A stretch of 64,000 bases of DNA from Opitutaceae bacterium (GCA_028284235.1 JANQSC010000045.1:38004-102003), one strand, 5' to 3'; numbered from the stretch's first letter, positions 42,065 through 54,861 are shown. Translations and numbers: made by a program. The notes: generated from the sequence alone by a model not told the origin.

Positions 42065-42478
42065 CTAAATGTAGTACATCGCGCTCGTTTCGCGCGACGC
42101 CAGATCCGCCAGCGTCACCGCGCGAGCGCTCGATTCGAGGTCCGAGCGCAGCGCGTTCCAAGCCGACGCCACCGCCCCGCCCGACTCGCCTTCGGAGCCG
42201 CTCGCGGCCGCGAACCAGTCGCCCTCGATCACGGCGATCGCGTCTCGAAGCGTAATGTCGCTCGGCTGACGGGCCAGCAAGTAGCCGCCCTGCTTGCCTC
42301 GGCGGCTCTCGACGAGTCCGCCGTTTCGGAGCTCGCCCAAGATCTGGGCCAGGTACTTGGCCGGCACCTTTTCCACGCCCGCCAGCTCGTCGATGCTGGA
42401 AACTTCGCCACGCTCGTAGCGCTTGGCCAGCTGCGCCAGGGCGCGGCAAGCGTAGTCCAATTTCACAGTCAGTTTCAT
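42065..42478 (-). CDS. Rrf2 family transcriptional regulator lacking cluster cysteines
   Basis: A 137-residue protein from the ATG at 42478. MKLTVKLDYACRALAQLAKR is a typical Rrf2 start. The winged helix follows (VEKVPAKYLAQILGELRNGG, then GKQGGYLLARQPSDITLRD). IscR-type members have three Cys at about positions 92-106 for an iron-sulfur cluster; here that segment reads WFAAASGSEGESGG, so no cluster is expected, as in CymR-type proteins. Target genes are unknown; it is 58 bases upstream of the zinc-ribbon gene and may be cotranscribed. Confidence 0.88.
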   Translation of the reverse strand: MKLTVKLDYACRALAQLAKRYERGEVSSIDELAGVEKVPAKYLAQILGELRNGGLVESRRGKQGGYLLARQPSDITLRDAIAVIEGDWFAAASGSEGESGGAVASAWNALRSDLESSARAVTLADLASRETSAMYYI

Positions 42479-42658
42479 CGTTCCGCCACACGCTGGCGCC
42501 CCCCCAGTCGCCGATCCAGAAAAATCGCGGGAAAACGCCCCGAAAAACCCGGTTTCGAGCCCGATTTCGCCCATTCCGGAGCCGCGGCGAAAAAGGGCCT
42601 TGCGCGCCTTGCAGCAGACGATTCAATGGCCCGTTTTTATCAGAGAAAAAGGTTGTGA

Positions 42659-45229
<2,571 letters not shown>

Positions 45230-45267
45230 CCCCTTCGACCGCTTCTGTAATTACAAAATAAATACGT

Positions 45268-47721
45268 ATGGACCCCGTTTCCGAACGCATTTCTCCCGCC
45301 AGCATTACCGACATCATGTCGACAGCCTACATCGACTACTCGATGTCGGTCATCGTCAGTCGAGCCCTCCCCGACGCCCGAGACGGCCTCAAGCCCGTGC
45401 AGCGACGCATCCTCTACGCGATGTTCCGGGAAGGACTCCTCCACAATCGCGCCTTCGACAAGTGCGCCGGCGTCGTTGGGGAAGTCCTGAAAAACTACCA
45501 TCCGCACGGCGACTCGTCCGTCTACGACACGCTCGTGCGAATGGCCCAGAAATGGGTCATGCGCTACCCGCTCATCGATCCGCAAGGAAACTTCGGTTCA
45601 GTCGACGGCGACTCCCCCGCCGCCTACCGCTACACCGAGTGTCGCCTCACCGACGTAGCGGAAGACCTTCTGCGCTTTCTGGACGAAGACACCGTCGATT
45701 TCGTCGCCAACTACAAGGAGAGCACGACCGAGCCCGACGTGCTTCCCTCCGGTCTGCCCAACTTGCTCATGAACGGATCGACCGGGATCGCGGTCGGCAT
45801 GGCCACCAACATTCCGCCCCACAACCTCAACGAGCTCGTCGACGGCATCTGCGCCCAGATCGACAACCCCAACATCGAGATCGAAGAGCTCGCCACCCAC
45901 ATCCAAGGTCCCGACTTCCCGACCGGCGGTCAAATCGTCGGACGCAAAGGAATCGACGAGTACATGCGCACCGGCCGGGGCATCGTCCGCATGCGCGGCA
46001 TCGTTCGCAAAGAGGAAATGGACGGCGACCGCGACCGGCTCGTCGTATCCGAAATTCCATACAATGTGAACCGCGCCTCGCTAGTCACTAAAATCGCCGA
46101 GCTCGTTTCCTCCAAGGAAATCGAAGGCATCAGCGATTTGCGGGACGAGTCAGACGAGAACACCCGCATCGTCATCGAGCTCAAACGAGGTGAGTTCCCC
46201 GAAGTGGTCATGTCCAAGCTGTTCAAGAAAACCGCTCTAGAAAGCAGCTTCGGCGTCAATCTGCTGGCCCTCGACAATCGTCGCCCCAAGCAGATGAACA
46301 TCAAGGAGCTGATCAACTGCTACGTGGACCACCGCCGCGACGTCGTCTACCGTCGCACCGCTTTCCGCCTCAAGAAAGCCGAAGACCGGGCCCACATCCT
46401 CGAAGGCTACAAGATCGCTCTCGACAACCTCGACGACTTTATAAAGATCATCCGCTCGTCCGCCAACCGTGACGAAGCCAAGGAACGCCTGCAAGAGAAG
46501 TACCCGCTCTCCGACCGGCAAGTCGCCGCCATCCTCGACCTCCGCCTCTACCAGCTCACCGGCATGGAGCGAAGCAAGATCGAGGAGGAATACGCCGAGC
46601 TGATCAAGCTGATCGAAGAACTGCGCAGCATTCTCGAGAGTGAACAGAAGCTACTCGAAATCATCAAGACCGAGCTTCAAGAGCTGAAGGAGAAGTACAG
46701 CGCGCCGCGACGCAGCGAGATCGTCCCCTACGAAGGCGACATCTCCAAGGCGGACATGACCCCGCGCGAAGGGTGCTTCATCACCGTTTCCCACAAGGGA
46801 TTCATCAAACGCACCAGCGACAGCGAGTACCGCACCCAAAAACGCGGCGGCAAGGGCGTGCAAGGCGGAAACACCTATGAAGAGGATTTCATCGAACACA
46901 TCTTCACCGCGAATACGCATGACTACATATTTTTCGTCATGAACAACGGTCGCGTGTATGTAGAAAAAGTATACGAAATCCCCGAAGGTTCGCGTACCTC
47001 CAAAGGCCGTTCCATCGCCCGGGTTTTCCAATTGCAGGAAGGCGAGGCGATCGCCGCCATGATCTGCCTGAAGGAAATCGTGGATACACACCACCTCGTG
47101 ATGTGCACCAAGAACGGAGTCGTGAAGAAAACGAATCTGATCGACTACAAGAACTTCCGCAAAGGCGGCATTATCGGCATCAATATCGACGAAGGCGACG
47201 ACCTGATCTCCGCCAAACTTACCGGCGGTGAAGACGATCTGGTCATCGTCACGCTTAAGGGCAAAGCCATCCGATTCCCGGAAACCGACTTGAGGGACCA
47301 GGGCCGCGCCACCCGCGGCGTTCGCGGCGTCCGACTTGGCGAAGGCGACGAAGTCAAGGCCATGGAAGTGGTCAACCCGGACGGCACTCTCCTGATTTGC
47401 GGCCTCAACGGCCAAGGCAAGCGCACGCGCTTCGAGGAATTCCCGAAACAGAAGCGAGGCGGCAGCGGCGTCATCGCCGCCCGCACTTCTGGCGTATCCG
47501 GAGCGCTCACGGTATTCGATACCGACGAGATGATGATGCTGACCCAGAATGGCCAAGCCGTTCGAACCAAGGTTTCAGACATCAGCGTGATCGGACGCGC
47601 CACCAAAGGCGTACGTTGCATCAATCTCAACGAAGGCGACCGCCTCCTTGGAGTCGCTCGTATCGTCGAGGTCGAAGACGAAGGGAGCGAAGATGGCTCC
47701 GAACCGGAAACGGACGCTTAA
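45268..47721 (+). CDS. gyrA: DNA gyrase subunit A
   Basis: An 817-residue protein. The catalytic Tyr is in PAAYRYTECRLTDV; DYSMSVIVSRALPDARDGLK is the conserved N-terminus around the quinolone region. The C-terminal domain has the GyrA box QKRGGKGVQG, which separates GyrA from topoisomerase IV ParC, and six blade motifs of the type VVMCTKNGVVKKT. It breaks and rejoins DNA during supercoiling. It is cotranscribed with gyrB. Confidence 0.97.
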   Translation: MDPVSERISPASITDIMSTAYIDYSMSVIVSRALPDARDGLKPVQRRILYAMFREGLLHNRAFDKCAGVVGEVLKNYHPHGDSSVYDTLVRMAQKWVMRYPLIDPQGNFGSVDGDSPAAYRYTECRLTDVAEDLLRFLDEDTVDFVANYKESTTEPDVLPSGLPNLLMNGSTGIAVGMATNIPPHNLNELVDGICAQIDNPNIEIEELATHIQGPDFPTGGQIVGRKGIDEYMRTGRGIVRMRGIVRKEEMDGDRDRLVVSEIPYNVNRASLVTKIAELVSSKEIEGISDLRDESDENTRIVIELKRGEFPEVVMSKLFKKTALESSFGVNLLALDNRRPKQMNIKELINCYVDHRRDVVYRRTAFRLKKAEDRAHILEGYKIALDNLDDFIKIIRSSANRDEAKERLQEKYPLSDRQVAAILDLRLYQLTGMERSKIEEEYAELIKLIEELRSILESEQKLLEIIKTELQELKEKYSAPRRSEIVPYEGDISKADMTPREGCFITVSHKGFIKRTSDSEYRTQKRGGKGVQGGNTYEEDFIEHIFTANTHDYIFFVMNNGRVYVEKVYEIPEGSRTSKGRSIARVFQLQEGEAIAAMICLKEIVDTHHLVMCTKNGVVKKTNLIDYKNFRKGGIIGINIDEGDDLISAKLTGGEDDLVIVTLKGKAIRFPETDLRDQGRATRGVRGVRLGEGDEVKAMEVVNPDGTLLICGLNGQGKRTRFEEFPKQKRGGSGVIAARTSGVSGALTVFDTDEMMMLTQNGQAVRTKVSDISVIGRATKGVRCINLNEGDRLLGVARIVEVEDEGSEDGSEPETDA

Positions 47722-48095
47722 GCGATTGCGAGCAAGACACCGATATTGGCAAAATTTCGAAAAATTTCCGACAGGCTGCCACTCTGACAGCTATTTGTAC
47801 GCATACGTCGCTGAAAACCAGAAACAGCCCCAGAATCCCTTGGATTCAACCCAAATGGCGGTTTTCTGCTTGCTCAATCCCTATCCGTTTCATCTATTTC
47901 TCTCAGACTTATCTTAGATAAGCCTGTCTCCTGCACAGATTTGGGCATCTGCCTACATCGACGCGATCAATCAAAAACCCACAATGCTACCGACTGGATC
48001 CCAGCCGGCGAATGTCGCCTTTTAGTCACGGTATATCCCGTGGATAGCTGTGTCCTAGCCAAATTACTCAAACGTCACTAACTATAAGTACTACA
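47722..48095. other. Intergenic region between gyrA and first porin gene
   Basis: No gene was recognised. AAAATTTCGAAAAATTT near 47752 is a partial palindrome, and GGCGA-atg-TCGCC (48008-48020) is a small hairpin ahead of the porin gene. The region should include the gyrA terminator and the porin promoter; neither has clear standard boxes. Confidence 0.4.
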
Positions 48096-49052
48096 ATGAA
48101 CAAACTACTCAAAGCTCTGCTGGCAGTCTCACTGCTGGCATTCCCCTCCCTGCAAGCGCAGATCGAAATCAACGAAAACCTGTCCGTTAGCGGGTTTTTT
48201 GACATGTCTATTGTAAGCAACAGCAACGAGACCAGGGAGGACGACTCGTCCTTCAATCTCGATCAGGCTGAACTCGATTTCCTCTTCGATTTCGACAACC
48301 TGACCGGCCAGCTCGACCTCAACTACCTCGGCGACAACGACGACGAGGAATTCGACCTGGAGCAGGCGTTCCTGAACTACTCTTTCGGTGACGGATTGTC
48401 AGTCGAAGCGGGCAAGTTCCGCAGCTTCCTCGGATTCGAGTCCTGGGAGCCCACCGGTCTCTACCAGTACTCGACCGCTTACGACCTCATCGATATCCGC
48501 CCTGGCCACCACAACGGCGTCCGCGCCTTGTACGCCGACGACTTCGTCGCGTTCGGACTCTCGCTCGTCGATTCCTTATACGATCCAGACGGATCGATTG
48601 AAGACAGCGAAAAGGGAATCGAAGCGAAAATCGCCATCTTCCCCATCGAGGGACTGACGATCCAAGCTGGATTCGGACAGGAGTCCGGAGCCTCTTCTAT
48701 TAACGACCGCGATGTCATCAACCTGTGGACCTCCTACGAAGTGGGCAACATGACCTACGCCTTCGAGTTGAGCCAGTACGACTTCGGCCTCCACCCGTGG
48801 GGCGACCAATGGGAAGGCAGCCAGTGGCTCGCGATGGCGAACATGGGCATCACCGACAATTTCGGAATCACCGCCCGTATCAGCGAGGACACGCAAGACT
48901 TCCGCGGCGGCGAAACCGCAACCAAGTTCACTATCAGCCCCAACGTGACGGTTCACGACAACCTCGGAATCATCTTCGAAATCAGCCAGACCGATTTCGG
49001 CACGGAAGGCACCGACACCAGCCTCGCTCTCGAGACGATCTTCACGTTCTAA
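48096..49052 (+). CDS. Outer membrane beta-barrel porin-like protein, copy 1
   Basis: A 318-residue protein with signal peptide LLKALLAVSLLAFPSLQAQ. The mature part is built of alternating amphipathic strands (INENLSVSGFFDMSIVS, LDLNYLGDNDDEEFDLEQAF) and ends in F (ALETIFTF), the usual outer membrane insertion signal. It resembles the BBP2/OmpL-like barrel family. It is a close paralogue of the next gene, with whole stretches such as LNYLGDNDDEEFDLEQAF almost identical. Next to the urea importer, it may be a channel for urea or short amides, as the FmdC porin is beside a related transporter; this is inference. Confidence 0.82.
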   Translation: MNKLLKALLAVSLLAFPSLQAQIEINENLSVSGFFDMSIVSNSNETREDDSSFNLDQAELDFLFDFDNLTGQLDLNYLGDNDDEEFDLEQAFLNYSFGDGLSVEAGKFRSFLGFESWEPTGLYQYSTAYDLIDIRPGHHNGVRALYADDFVAFGLSLVDSLYDPDGSIEDSEKGIEAKIAIFPIEGLTIQAGFGQESGASSINDRDVINLWTSYEVGNMTYAFELSQYDFGLHPWGDQWEGSQWLAMANMGITDNFGITARISEDTQDFRGGETATKFTISPNVTVHDNLGIIFEISQTDFGTEGTDTSLALETIFTF

Positions 49053-49080
49053 AGCGACGCCCGAACGAACTCACTTTCAA

Positions 49081-49114
49081 CCCTCCTCCGCTCACGCGGG
49101 GGAGGGTTTTTTTT
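49081..49114 (+). terminator. Intrinsic terminator after porin copy 1
   Basis: CCCTCCTCCGC (49081-49091) pairs with GCGGGGGAGGG (to 49106) around a short loop and is followed by eight T. Confidence 0.88.
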
Positions 49115-49354
49115 CGCCTTGGCGCTCAAGCCCGCGGGTGGCGAACAGGCGACGACCGAGATATGTGGCAATTTCCAATCCGGCATTGCCCCATTTTGAG
49201 CCCAAAACGGTCAATTCTAACCAAAACGGCGCAATTCGGGCCAAATCCCTAGATTGGCAACCATCTTGCTAGAGAACGAGCAAGATCAACGGAATACGAA
49301 ATCCACTCCGCTGTTTCTGCTCTAAACAAACAAATCACACCAAAAACGAAAACA

Positions 49355-50299
49355 ATGACCAAACCACTCAGAACACTGGCCGCGGGACTCCTCTTCGCGG
49401 CGCCTGCAACGTACGCTCAAATCGAGATAAACGAAAACCTCTCGGTCTCTGGCTTCCTCGACATGTCAATCGTTGAGACTGACGACGAAACCACCGGAGT
49501 CGACTCGTCCTCCTACAACTTGGACCAAGCGGAACTCGACTTTATTTTCAACTTCGACAATTTGACCGGACAAATCGACTTGAACTACTTGGGCGACAAC
49601 GACGACGAGGAGTTCGATCTCGAACAAGCCTTCATTACCTACGACTATGGAGACGGACTGACTGTCGACGCAGGCAAGTTTCTGAGCTACCATGGCTGGG
49701 AAACCGCCGAGCCGACCGGCCTCTACCAGTACTCCTACGCTTACGACATCGCCGCAACAATCCCCGGCTACTTCAATGGGGTCCGCGTCAACTACGCTGA
49801 CGATTTCGTCGGATTCGGCCTAGGTCTCGTCGATTCGATCTACGGGGCGGACGGATCCATCGAGGACAGCGAGTACGGCATCGAGGCGAAAGTGGTCTTG
49901 ACCCCTGTGGAAGGACTGACCCTCTACCTCGGGTACGCCAAAGACTCCATGGACTCAGCAATAGACGATATGGACCTCATCAACTTCTGGGCGTCCTACG
50001 AGGTCGGCAACATGACCTACGCGTTCGAGTTCAACGACTACGACTTCGGCTTTGGCGACACCGGAAACCAGTGGCTGGTCATGGCCAATATGGGCATCAC
50101 CGACAGTGTCGGGGTCACGGCCCGCATCAGCGAGGACGAGCAAGACATCCTCGGCGGAGACACCGCGACCAAGTTTACCATCAGCCCTAACTGGACGGTG
50201 CACGACAACCTCGGCATGCTACTCGAACTCAGCCAAACCGACTACGGCACCGAAGGAACCGTCACCTCTATGGCGTTCGAGACGATATTCACGTTCTAA
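49355..50299 (+). CDS. Outer membrane beta-barrel porin-like protein, copy 2
   Basis: A 314-residue paralogue of the preceding gene in tandem. It has a signal peptide (RTLAAGLLFAAPATYA), the same acidic strand and loop pattern (LNYLGDNDDEEFDLEQAF) and the same MAFETIFTF end. Differences are scattered; the segment after DFGFGDTGNQW lacks the short insertion HPWGDQWEGSQ seen in copy 1. Its own promoter region and terminator show that it is expressed separately. Two copies beside urea genes may allow different regulation or pore specificity. Confidence 0.82.
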   Translation: MTKPLRTLAAGLLFAAPATYAQIEINENLSVSGFLDMSIVETDDETTGVDSSSYNLDQAELDFIFNFDNLTGQIDLNYLGDNDDEEFDLEQAFITYDYGDGLTVDAGKFLSYHGWETAEPTGLYQYSYAYDIAATIPGYFNGVRVNYADDFVGFGLGLVDSIYGADGSIEDSEYGIEAKVVLTPVEGLTLYLGYAKDSMDSAIDDMDLINFWASYEVGNMTYAFEFNDYDFGFGDTGNQWLVMANMGITDSVGVTARISEDEQDILGGDTATKFTISPNWTVHDNLGMLLELSQTDYGTEGTVTSMAFETIFTF

Positions 50300-50330
50300 T
50301 CAAGAACTTCTCGACTGCCGACGATTTTCA

Positions 50331-50360
50331 GCCTCTCCCGCCAAGCGGGAGGGGCTTTTT
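50331..50360 (+). terminator. Intrinsic terminator after porin copy 2
   Basis: GCCTCTCCCGC (50331-50341) pairs with GCGGGAGGGGC (50345-50355), one wobble, followed by TTTTT. It separates the porins from the convergent urt operon. Confidence 0.85.
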
Positions 50361-50417
50361 CATGTTCCGATCTCTCAATCGAGCAAAGCGGTTCAGCCCG
50401 ATTCAGACCTTTTTGCC

Positions 50418-51179
50418 CTAAACCGTGAGGTAGCGCGCAACGAGCCCGTCGTTCAACCCCTCAATCGAACCGCTCTCCACAACGCTGCCACGCTCGAGAA
50501 TGTAAAACGAATCGCAGGCATTGCGGGCGAAGTCGATGTACTGCTCGACCAAAATCACGCTCATCTCGCCCCGCTTCTTGATCGCGTAGATCGCGTCTTC
50601 GATCTGGTCGATTATCGACGGCTGGATGCCTTCGGTGGGTTCATCGAGAATAAGCAGCTTAGGCTTGAGCAAGAGCGCCCGCCCAATCGCCAATTGCTGC
50701 TGCTGCCCGCCACTGAGGACGCCTCCCTTGCGTTTGAGCATTTCCGAGAGGACCGGAAACAAATCGAAGACTTCGCTTTTGCGAGAATTCGCCTCCGCTT
50801 TATCCGCCTTCGCGACGCGTAGGCTTACATCCAAATTCTCCTGCACGGTCAAATTGGGGAAGATGTCTCTTCCCTGGGGGACGTAGCCGATCCCGAGACG
50901 CGCCCGTTGATCGGTCGACAACGCATCCAATCGAATTCCGTCGAACTCAATCGAACCCCCGCCGCCGGAAACCAGGCCCAAAATTGAATTGAGCAAGGTA
51001 GTCTTCCCCACGCCATTGCGACCCAAAAGCGCAACCACTTCTTTTCGTCCGACTTGCAAATCGACATTCTTCAGGATCAACGACTCGTCGTAGCCTGCGG
51101 AATAGCCGTCGATTCGGAGCAAAGCGTCGTGTTTCTGCACGCTTGCGTCGGCCTCAATGGAATTCGTTAATGTATCCAT
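50418..51179 (-). CDS. urtE: Urea ABC transporter ATPase UrtE
   Basis: A 253-residue ABC ATPase of the LivF type. Walker A is GRNGVGKTTLLNS, the signature LSGGQQQQLAIGRALLL, Walker B KLLILDEPTEGIQPS; the QQQQ run and EGIQPS are typical of UrtE. GIGYVPQGRDIFPNLTVQEN is also characteristic. With UrtD it powers urea import. It is the last gene of the urt operon, 9 bases after urtD. Confidence 0.95.
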   Translation of the reverse strand: MDTLTNSIEADASVQKHDALLRIDGYSAGYDESLILKNVDLQVGRKEVVALLGRNGVGKTTLLNSILGLVSGGGGSIEFDGIRLDALSTDQRARLGIGYVPQGRDIFPNLTVQENLDVSLRVAKADKAEANSRKSEVFDLFPVLSEMLKRKGGVLSGGQQQQLAIGRALLLKPKLLILDEPTEGIQPSIIDQIEDAIYAIKKRGEMSVILVEQYIDFARNACDSFYILERGSVVESGSIEGLNDGLVARYLTV

Positions 51180-51188
51180 TTTATCAGT

Positions 51189-51980
51189 TCAATGGTTTCG
51201 AGTTTGACGACCGAGATAGACTTCCACCACCTCAGGATCGCTCTTAACAAATTCAAATGCGCCTTCTTTCAATACATGGCCCTGGTGCAAAACTGTTACG
51301 CGCCGAGCGATCTGGCGTACGAATTCCATATCGTGCTCGATTACGATTAGACTGTGCTTTCCTTCCAGGCTAAGCAGCAATTCGCCCGTGCGCTCAGTCT
51401 CCTCGTCGCTCATCCCAGCCGCCGGCTCGTCGACAAGCATAATCTTGGGATCCTGGGCAAGCAACATTCCTATTTCGAGCCATTGCTTCTGCCCATGCGA
51501 CAACGATCCCGCCAAGCAGTCTTCGTAATCGGCAAGGCGTATTGTATCCAAAACATCGTGAATCTTGTCCCTGTCAGTAGCGCTTTCCTTGTAGAATAGC
51601 GAGCTCAAGACCGATCTTTCTCCGCTGAGCGAAAGTTTCAAATTGTCGTAGACCGTGTGAGAACGATAAACCGTCGGGTTTTGGAATTTCCGACCAATCC
51701 CCAACTGGCTCACGTCGTGCTCCCGCACTCGAGTTAGATCGACATCTTCACCGCTATCCAAATGGTAGAGAATCTTGCCTTGGTCAGGCTTCGTCCGGGC
51801 GGTAATCAAGTCCATGAAGGTGCTTTTTCCCGCCCCGTTCGGACCGATTACCGTGCGGAGTTCCCCTCCCTTCAAATAGAAATTCAGATCATTGATCGCC
51901 TTGAACCCGTCGAAGGACTTGGTCACGCCCTCCACGCTCAATACAAGCGGCGTATGCTTTTCTGTTGGGACCCGAATCAT
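51189..51980 (-). CDS. urtD: Urea ABC transporter ATPase UrtD
   Basis: A 263-residue LivG-type ATPase. Walker A is GPNGAGKSTFMDLITARTKP with the TRTKP-type element usual in UrtD, and IGRKFQNPTVYRSHTVYDNL is the typical Q-loop region. The signature LSHGQKQWLEIGMLLAQDP and Walker B IMLVDEPAAGMSDEE are intact. It pairs with UrtE. The start is 6 bases from the urtC stop. Confidence 0.95.
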   Translation of the reverse strand: MIRVPTEKHTPLVLSVEGVTKSFDGFKAINDLNFYLKGGELRTVIGPNGAGKSTFMDLITARTKPDQGKILYHLDSGEDVDLTRVREHDVSQLGIGRKFQNPTVYRSHTVYDNLKLSLSGERSVLSSLFYKESATDRDKIHDVLDTIRLADYEDCLAGSLSHGQKQWLEIGMLLAQDPKIMLVDEPAAGMSDEETERTGELLLSLEGKHSLIVIEHDMEFVRQIARRVTVLHQGHVLKEGAFEFVKSDPEVVEVYLGRQTRNH

Positions 51981-51986
51981 AAGTAA

Positions 51987-53141
51987 CTACGCGCGGTTTT
52001 CAGTTACGTCTCCCTTCGCAATCGAACGCTTCCGGAAACGCTCAAAAACAGGCTTCAACTGGTCTGGCAGTCCAATAAGCCCGTTCGGCATGAACAGCAC
52101 CACCAGAACGAATATCAACCCGAGAATAATGAGCCAGCTATCCGGATACGCCCGCGTCGTATAGCTCTTTATCATGCTCACCACAATCGCTCCGAGAATA
52201 GGGCCGAACTTCGTGCCACGCCCTCCAAGGGCTACCCAGACCACTACGTCCAACGACTTCGCGGGGGTCATTTCATTCGCGTTTATTCCGCCCACCTGCG
52301 GAACGTACAGCGCTCCGGCCATGCCGGCGATCATCGCCGATCCCACAAATATGAGAAGCTTGTAGGAAGTTGTCGAATACCCCGAGAACCGCACTCGATT
52401 CTCACTGTCCCGAATCGCCTGCTGTACCTTTCCGAATTTCGTCGTCAATAGCCAGGCGATAAGCAGGTACACTCCGAGCATCAAAACAGAGCTCGCGACA
52501 AACAAGGCGATCTGGGTCGACTGGGCGTCGACCTTCGAGCCGAAGATCTCCTTGAAATCCGTCAGCCCATTGTTGCCGCCGAACAAGATAAACGACTGGC
52601 CAAACAGCTCCAAGTTGTTCTTGAAGAACAACAACATCAACGCGTAGGTCAACGCCTGAGTCAAAATGGAAAAATAGACTCCCTTTATTCGGGAGCTAAA
52701 CGCCAGGTATCCAAAAATAAACGCCACCATTCCCGGAACGATCATGGCCGCGAGCAGGGCGAATCCTCCGTTTTCGAACGGCGCCCAGTAAACAGGAAGC
52801 TCCGTGTATCCCTGGAAATCCATGAAATCCGGCAATGCCGTATTGTACACGCTGTCGACTCCAACGTGCAGCATCAGGTACATTCCGAACGCGTATGCCC
52901 CCAACGCGAAAAATAGCGACTGGCACAAGCAAAGAAGACCCGTGTACCCCCAAAGAAAATTGAGGCTCATAGCAAGCACCGCGTAGGTGATGTACTTGCC
53001 CCAGAGCGACAACTGGAACGAGGACACATGCAAGAAACTCCCTTCCGGGACGACTGCATTCAGAATTGGGATACAAAATACTAATACGACCGCGATCGTT
53101 AGAAACGCCTTGTACTCGAGATTCGATTCGAACGCTTTCAT
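51987..53141 (-). CDS. urtC: Urea ABC transporter permease UrtC
   Basis: A 384-residue LivM-type permease with about ten transmembrane segments. The [20 protein letters not shown] start helix and the conserved [17 protein letters not shown] loop (here [20 protein letters not shown]) near residue 265 identify the family, and [20 protein letters not shown] ends the core. It forms the membrane channel with UrtB. It is 12 bases from the urtB stop. Confidence 0.94.
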   Translation of the reverse strand: MKAFESNLEYKAFLTIAVVLVFCIPILNAVVPEGSFLHVSSFQLSLWGKYITYAVLAMSLNFLWGYTGLLCLCQSLFFALGAYAFGMYLMLHVGVDSVYNTALPDFMDFQGYTELPVYWAPFENGGFALLAAMIVPGMVAFIFGYLAFSSRIKGVYFSILTQALTYALMLLFFKNNLELFGQSFILFGGNNGLTDFKEIFGSKVDAQSTQIALFVASSVLMLGVYLLIAWLLTTKFGKVQQAIRDSENRVRFSGYSTTSYKLLIFVGSAMIAGMAGALYVPQVGGINANEMTPAKSLDVVVWVALGGRGTKFGPILGAIVVSMIKSYTTRAYPDSWLIILGLIFVLVVLFMPNGLIGLPDQLKPVFERFRKRSIAKGDVTENRA

Positions 53142-53153
53142 CCAGGCTAACAG

Positions 53154-54779
53154 TCAGTCCTCCATACTTCTAGACCTGGCAGGGAACAAACCTCCCGGTT
53201 TCCACTGGAGAAACAAGATGATCGCGAAAAAGACGAGTATCTTCCCCATAACCGGCCCTAGCATAGGCTGCAGGAACTGGTCGACCGTCCCGATTCCCAT
53301 CGCCGAAATCCCCGCCCCGAGCAAATTGCCCACGCCACCGACAACGACCACCATGAAACTATCGACAATGTACGCCTGCCCCATGGACGGCCCGACATTC
53401 CCGATTTGCGAGAGCGCTGCGCCCGCCAGCGCGGCTAGTCCGCAGCCGTAGGCAAAAGTGATCGAATTGACACGGCTAACCGGTATTCCGAGCGACGACG
53501 CCATCTGGCGGTTTTGCATCACCGCCCTGATGTAGAGTCCGAGATTCGTTTTCGACAAGAGAATCCATGTCATTAGAATTACGATACCAGCGAACGCAAC
53601 GATGAACACTCGAGTGTAGCTCAGCGACACTCCTCCCAGATCGAAGTTTCCAATGAGAAGCTGCGGCGTGTCCACTTGCACGTTGGCAGCGCCGAACACG
53701 AGACGAAAGCACTGCTGGAAAATCATAGACAGCCCCCAGGTCGCCAACAGCGACTCGAGCGGCCGCTTGTACAAATAGCGGAATAGGCCTTTCTCCAGTG
53801 CGAACCCGACTGCGGCCGCGACAAGGAAGCAAAGCGGAAGCGACACCCAGAAAAACCATTGGTAGGCTGCCGATTGCGCTCCAAACAAGCGCTCGAACAC
53901 CACATTCATCTGATAGCAGGTATACGCCCCGATCGCGATAAACTCGCCGTGGGCCATATTGATCACTCCCATCAAACCAAACGTGATCGCCAACCCAAAG
54001 GCCACGATGAGCAATACCGATCCCAAGCTGAACCCTCGCACCAAGTTGCCCAAATTCTCGACGACCTTTTGATGCCCGTCGATCTTGCCCAGAGCCGTCA
54101 GGCATACACGGGCTAACTCGGCATCACCGCTCTCTTCGGCGCCCTTCAAGATCGACGCTATGCCATCGCGGCTAGGAAGCGACTTAAGTTCGCCCAGGCG
54201 CTGAATGGAATCCCTCAATACAGACGCGTCCCCAGCATTGGCCAGCAAACTGATCGCTATCGCCTCTTCGAATCCTCGAACGACGCGAGACGATTCCTCC
54301 AAGAGTATTCGTTTTTCCAGCGCTTTCAGGTACTCGAGATTCTGGCTAAGCCCCAGTTTCAAGGCGGCCGCAATACGCGTATCCGCATCCGGAGACGACA
54401 AGTCGATCGTATCAGTGATCCGCTTCAATTCCCGCCGAAGACTTCTCGAGGGACGGTTTTTTTCTAGCGACTCCTTCTCCTCTTCGGAAAGAGTCATCGT
54501 CTCACCGCTCGTGAGACGTATGAATTTTTCGGATACTTGTACTAAAATGAGCTTGTCTCCGGACTCGGTTTCATGGGAGTACACCTCGCCCACTCTCCAG
54601 GCATCCACGAATTCGCTAATGTAGGAGTCTCCCGTATTGGACAAGTCCTCGAGTATCGCGGGATAGGCGTCGCTTTCCGCAAGCGCCAGACGCTCGAGCA
54701 GCAAACGCGATTCCGACTGTCCAAACGCGGATGCGCAAGTCGCTATCAGCGCAAGTAAATACGAACGTACCGGTTTCAT
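53154..54779 (-). CDS. urtB: Urea ABC transporter permease UrtB with N-terminal extracytoplasmic domain
   Basis: A 541-residue protein. Residues 1-20 are a signal sequence and about 20-250 form a soluble helical domain with HEAT-like character (ADTRIAAALKLGLSQNLEYL; LANAGDASVLRDSIQRLGEL). The remainder is a LivH-type permease (GLAITFGLMGVINMAHGEFI; MASSLGIPVSRVNSITFAYG; GGVGNLLGAGISAMGIGTVD). The long N-terminal domain is usual in proteobacterial UrtB; its function is unclear. Export of its N-terminus should place the domain in the periplasm near UrtA. Confidence 0.94.
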   Translation of the reverse strand: MKPVRSYLLALIATCASAFGQSESRLLLERLALAESDAYPAILEDLSNTGDSYISEFVDAWRVGEVYSHETESGDKLILVQVSEKFIRLTSGETMTLSEEEKESLEKNRPSRSLRRELKRITDTIDLSSPDADTRIAAALKLGLSQNLEYLKALEKRILLEESSRVVRGFEEAIAISLLANAGDASVLRDSIQRLGELKSLPSRDGIASILKGAEESGDAELARVCLTALGKIDGHQKVVENLGNLVRGFSLGSVLLIVAFGLAITFGLMGVINMAHGEFIAIGAYTCYQMNVVFERLFGAQSAAYQWFFWVSLPLCFLVAAAVGFALEKGLFRYLYKRPLESLLATWGLSMIFQQCFRLVFGAANVQVDTPQLLIGNFDLGGVSLSYTRVFIVAFAGIVILMTWILLSKTNLGLYIRAVMQNRQMASSLGIPVSRVNSITFAYGCGLAALAGAALSQIGNVGPSMGQAYIVDSFMVVVVGGVGNLLGAGISAMGIGTVDQFLQPMLGPVMGKILVFFAIILFLQWKPGGLFPARSRSMED

Positions 54780-54861
54780 CGCAGGAGAACTTAATTGAGA
54801 TACCGCCTGGCAGAAGATGGGGGCTGCCAGGCGGCCGTAAAACGAAAAGGCAGGACGGAGC

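Noticed and set aside
48900..49354. Sigma-54 promoter upstream of the second porin gene
   Set aside because: GTGGCAATTTCC and GGCATTGCCC recall the GG and GC boxes, but the spacing does not fit the required 24/12 arrangement.
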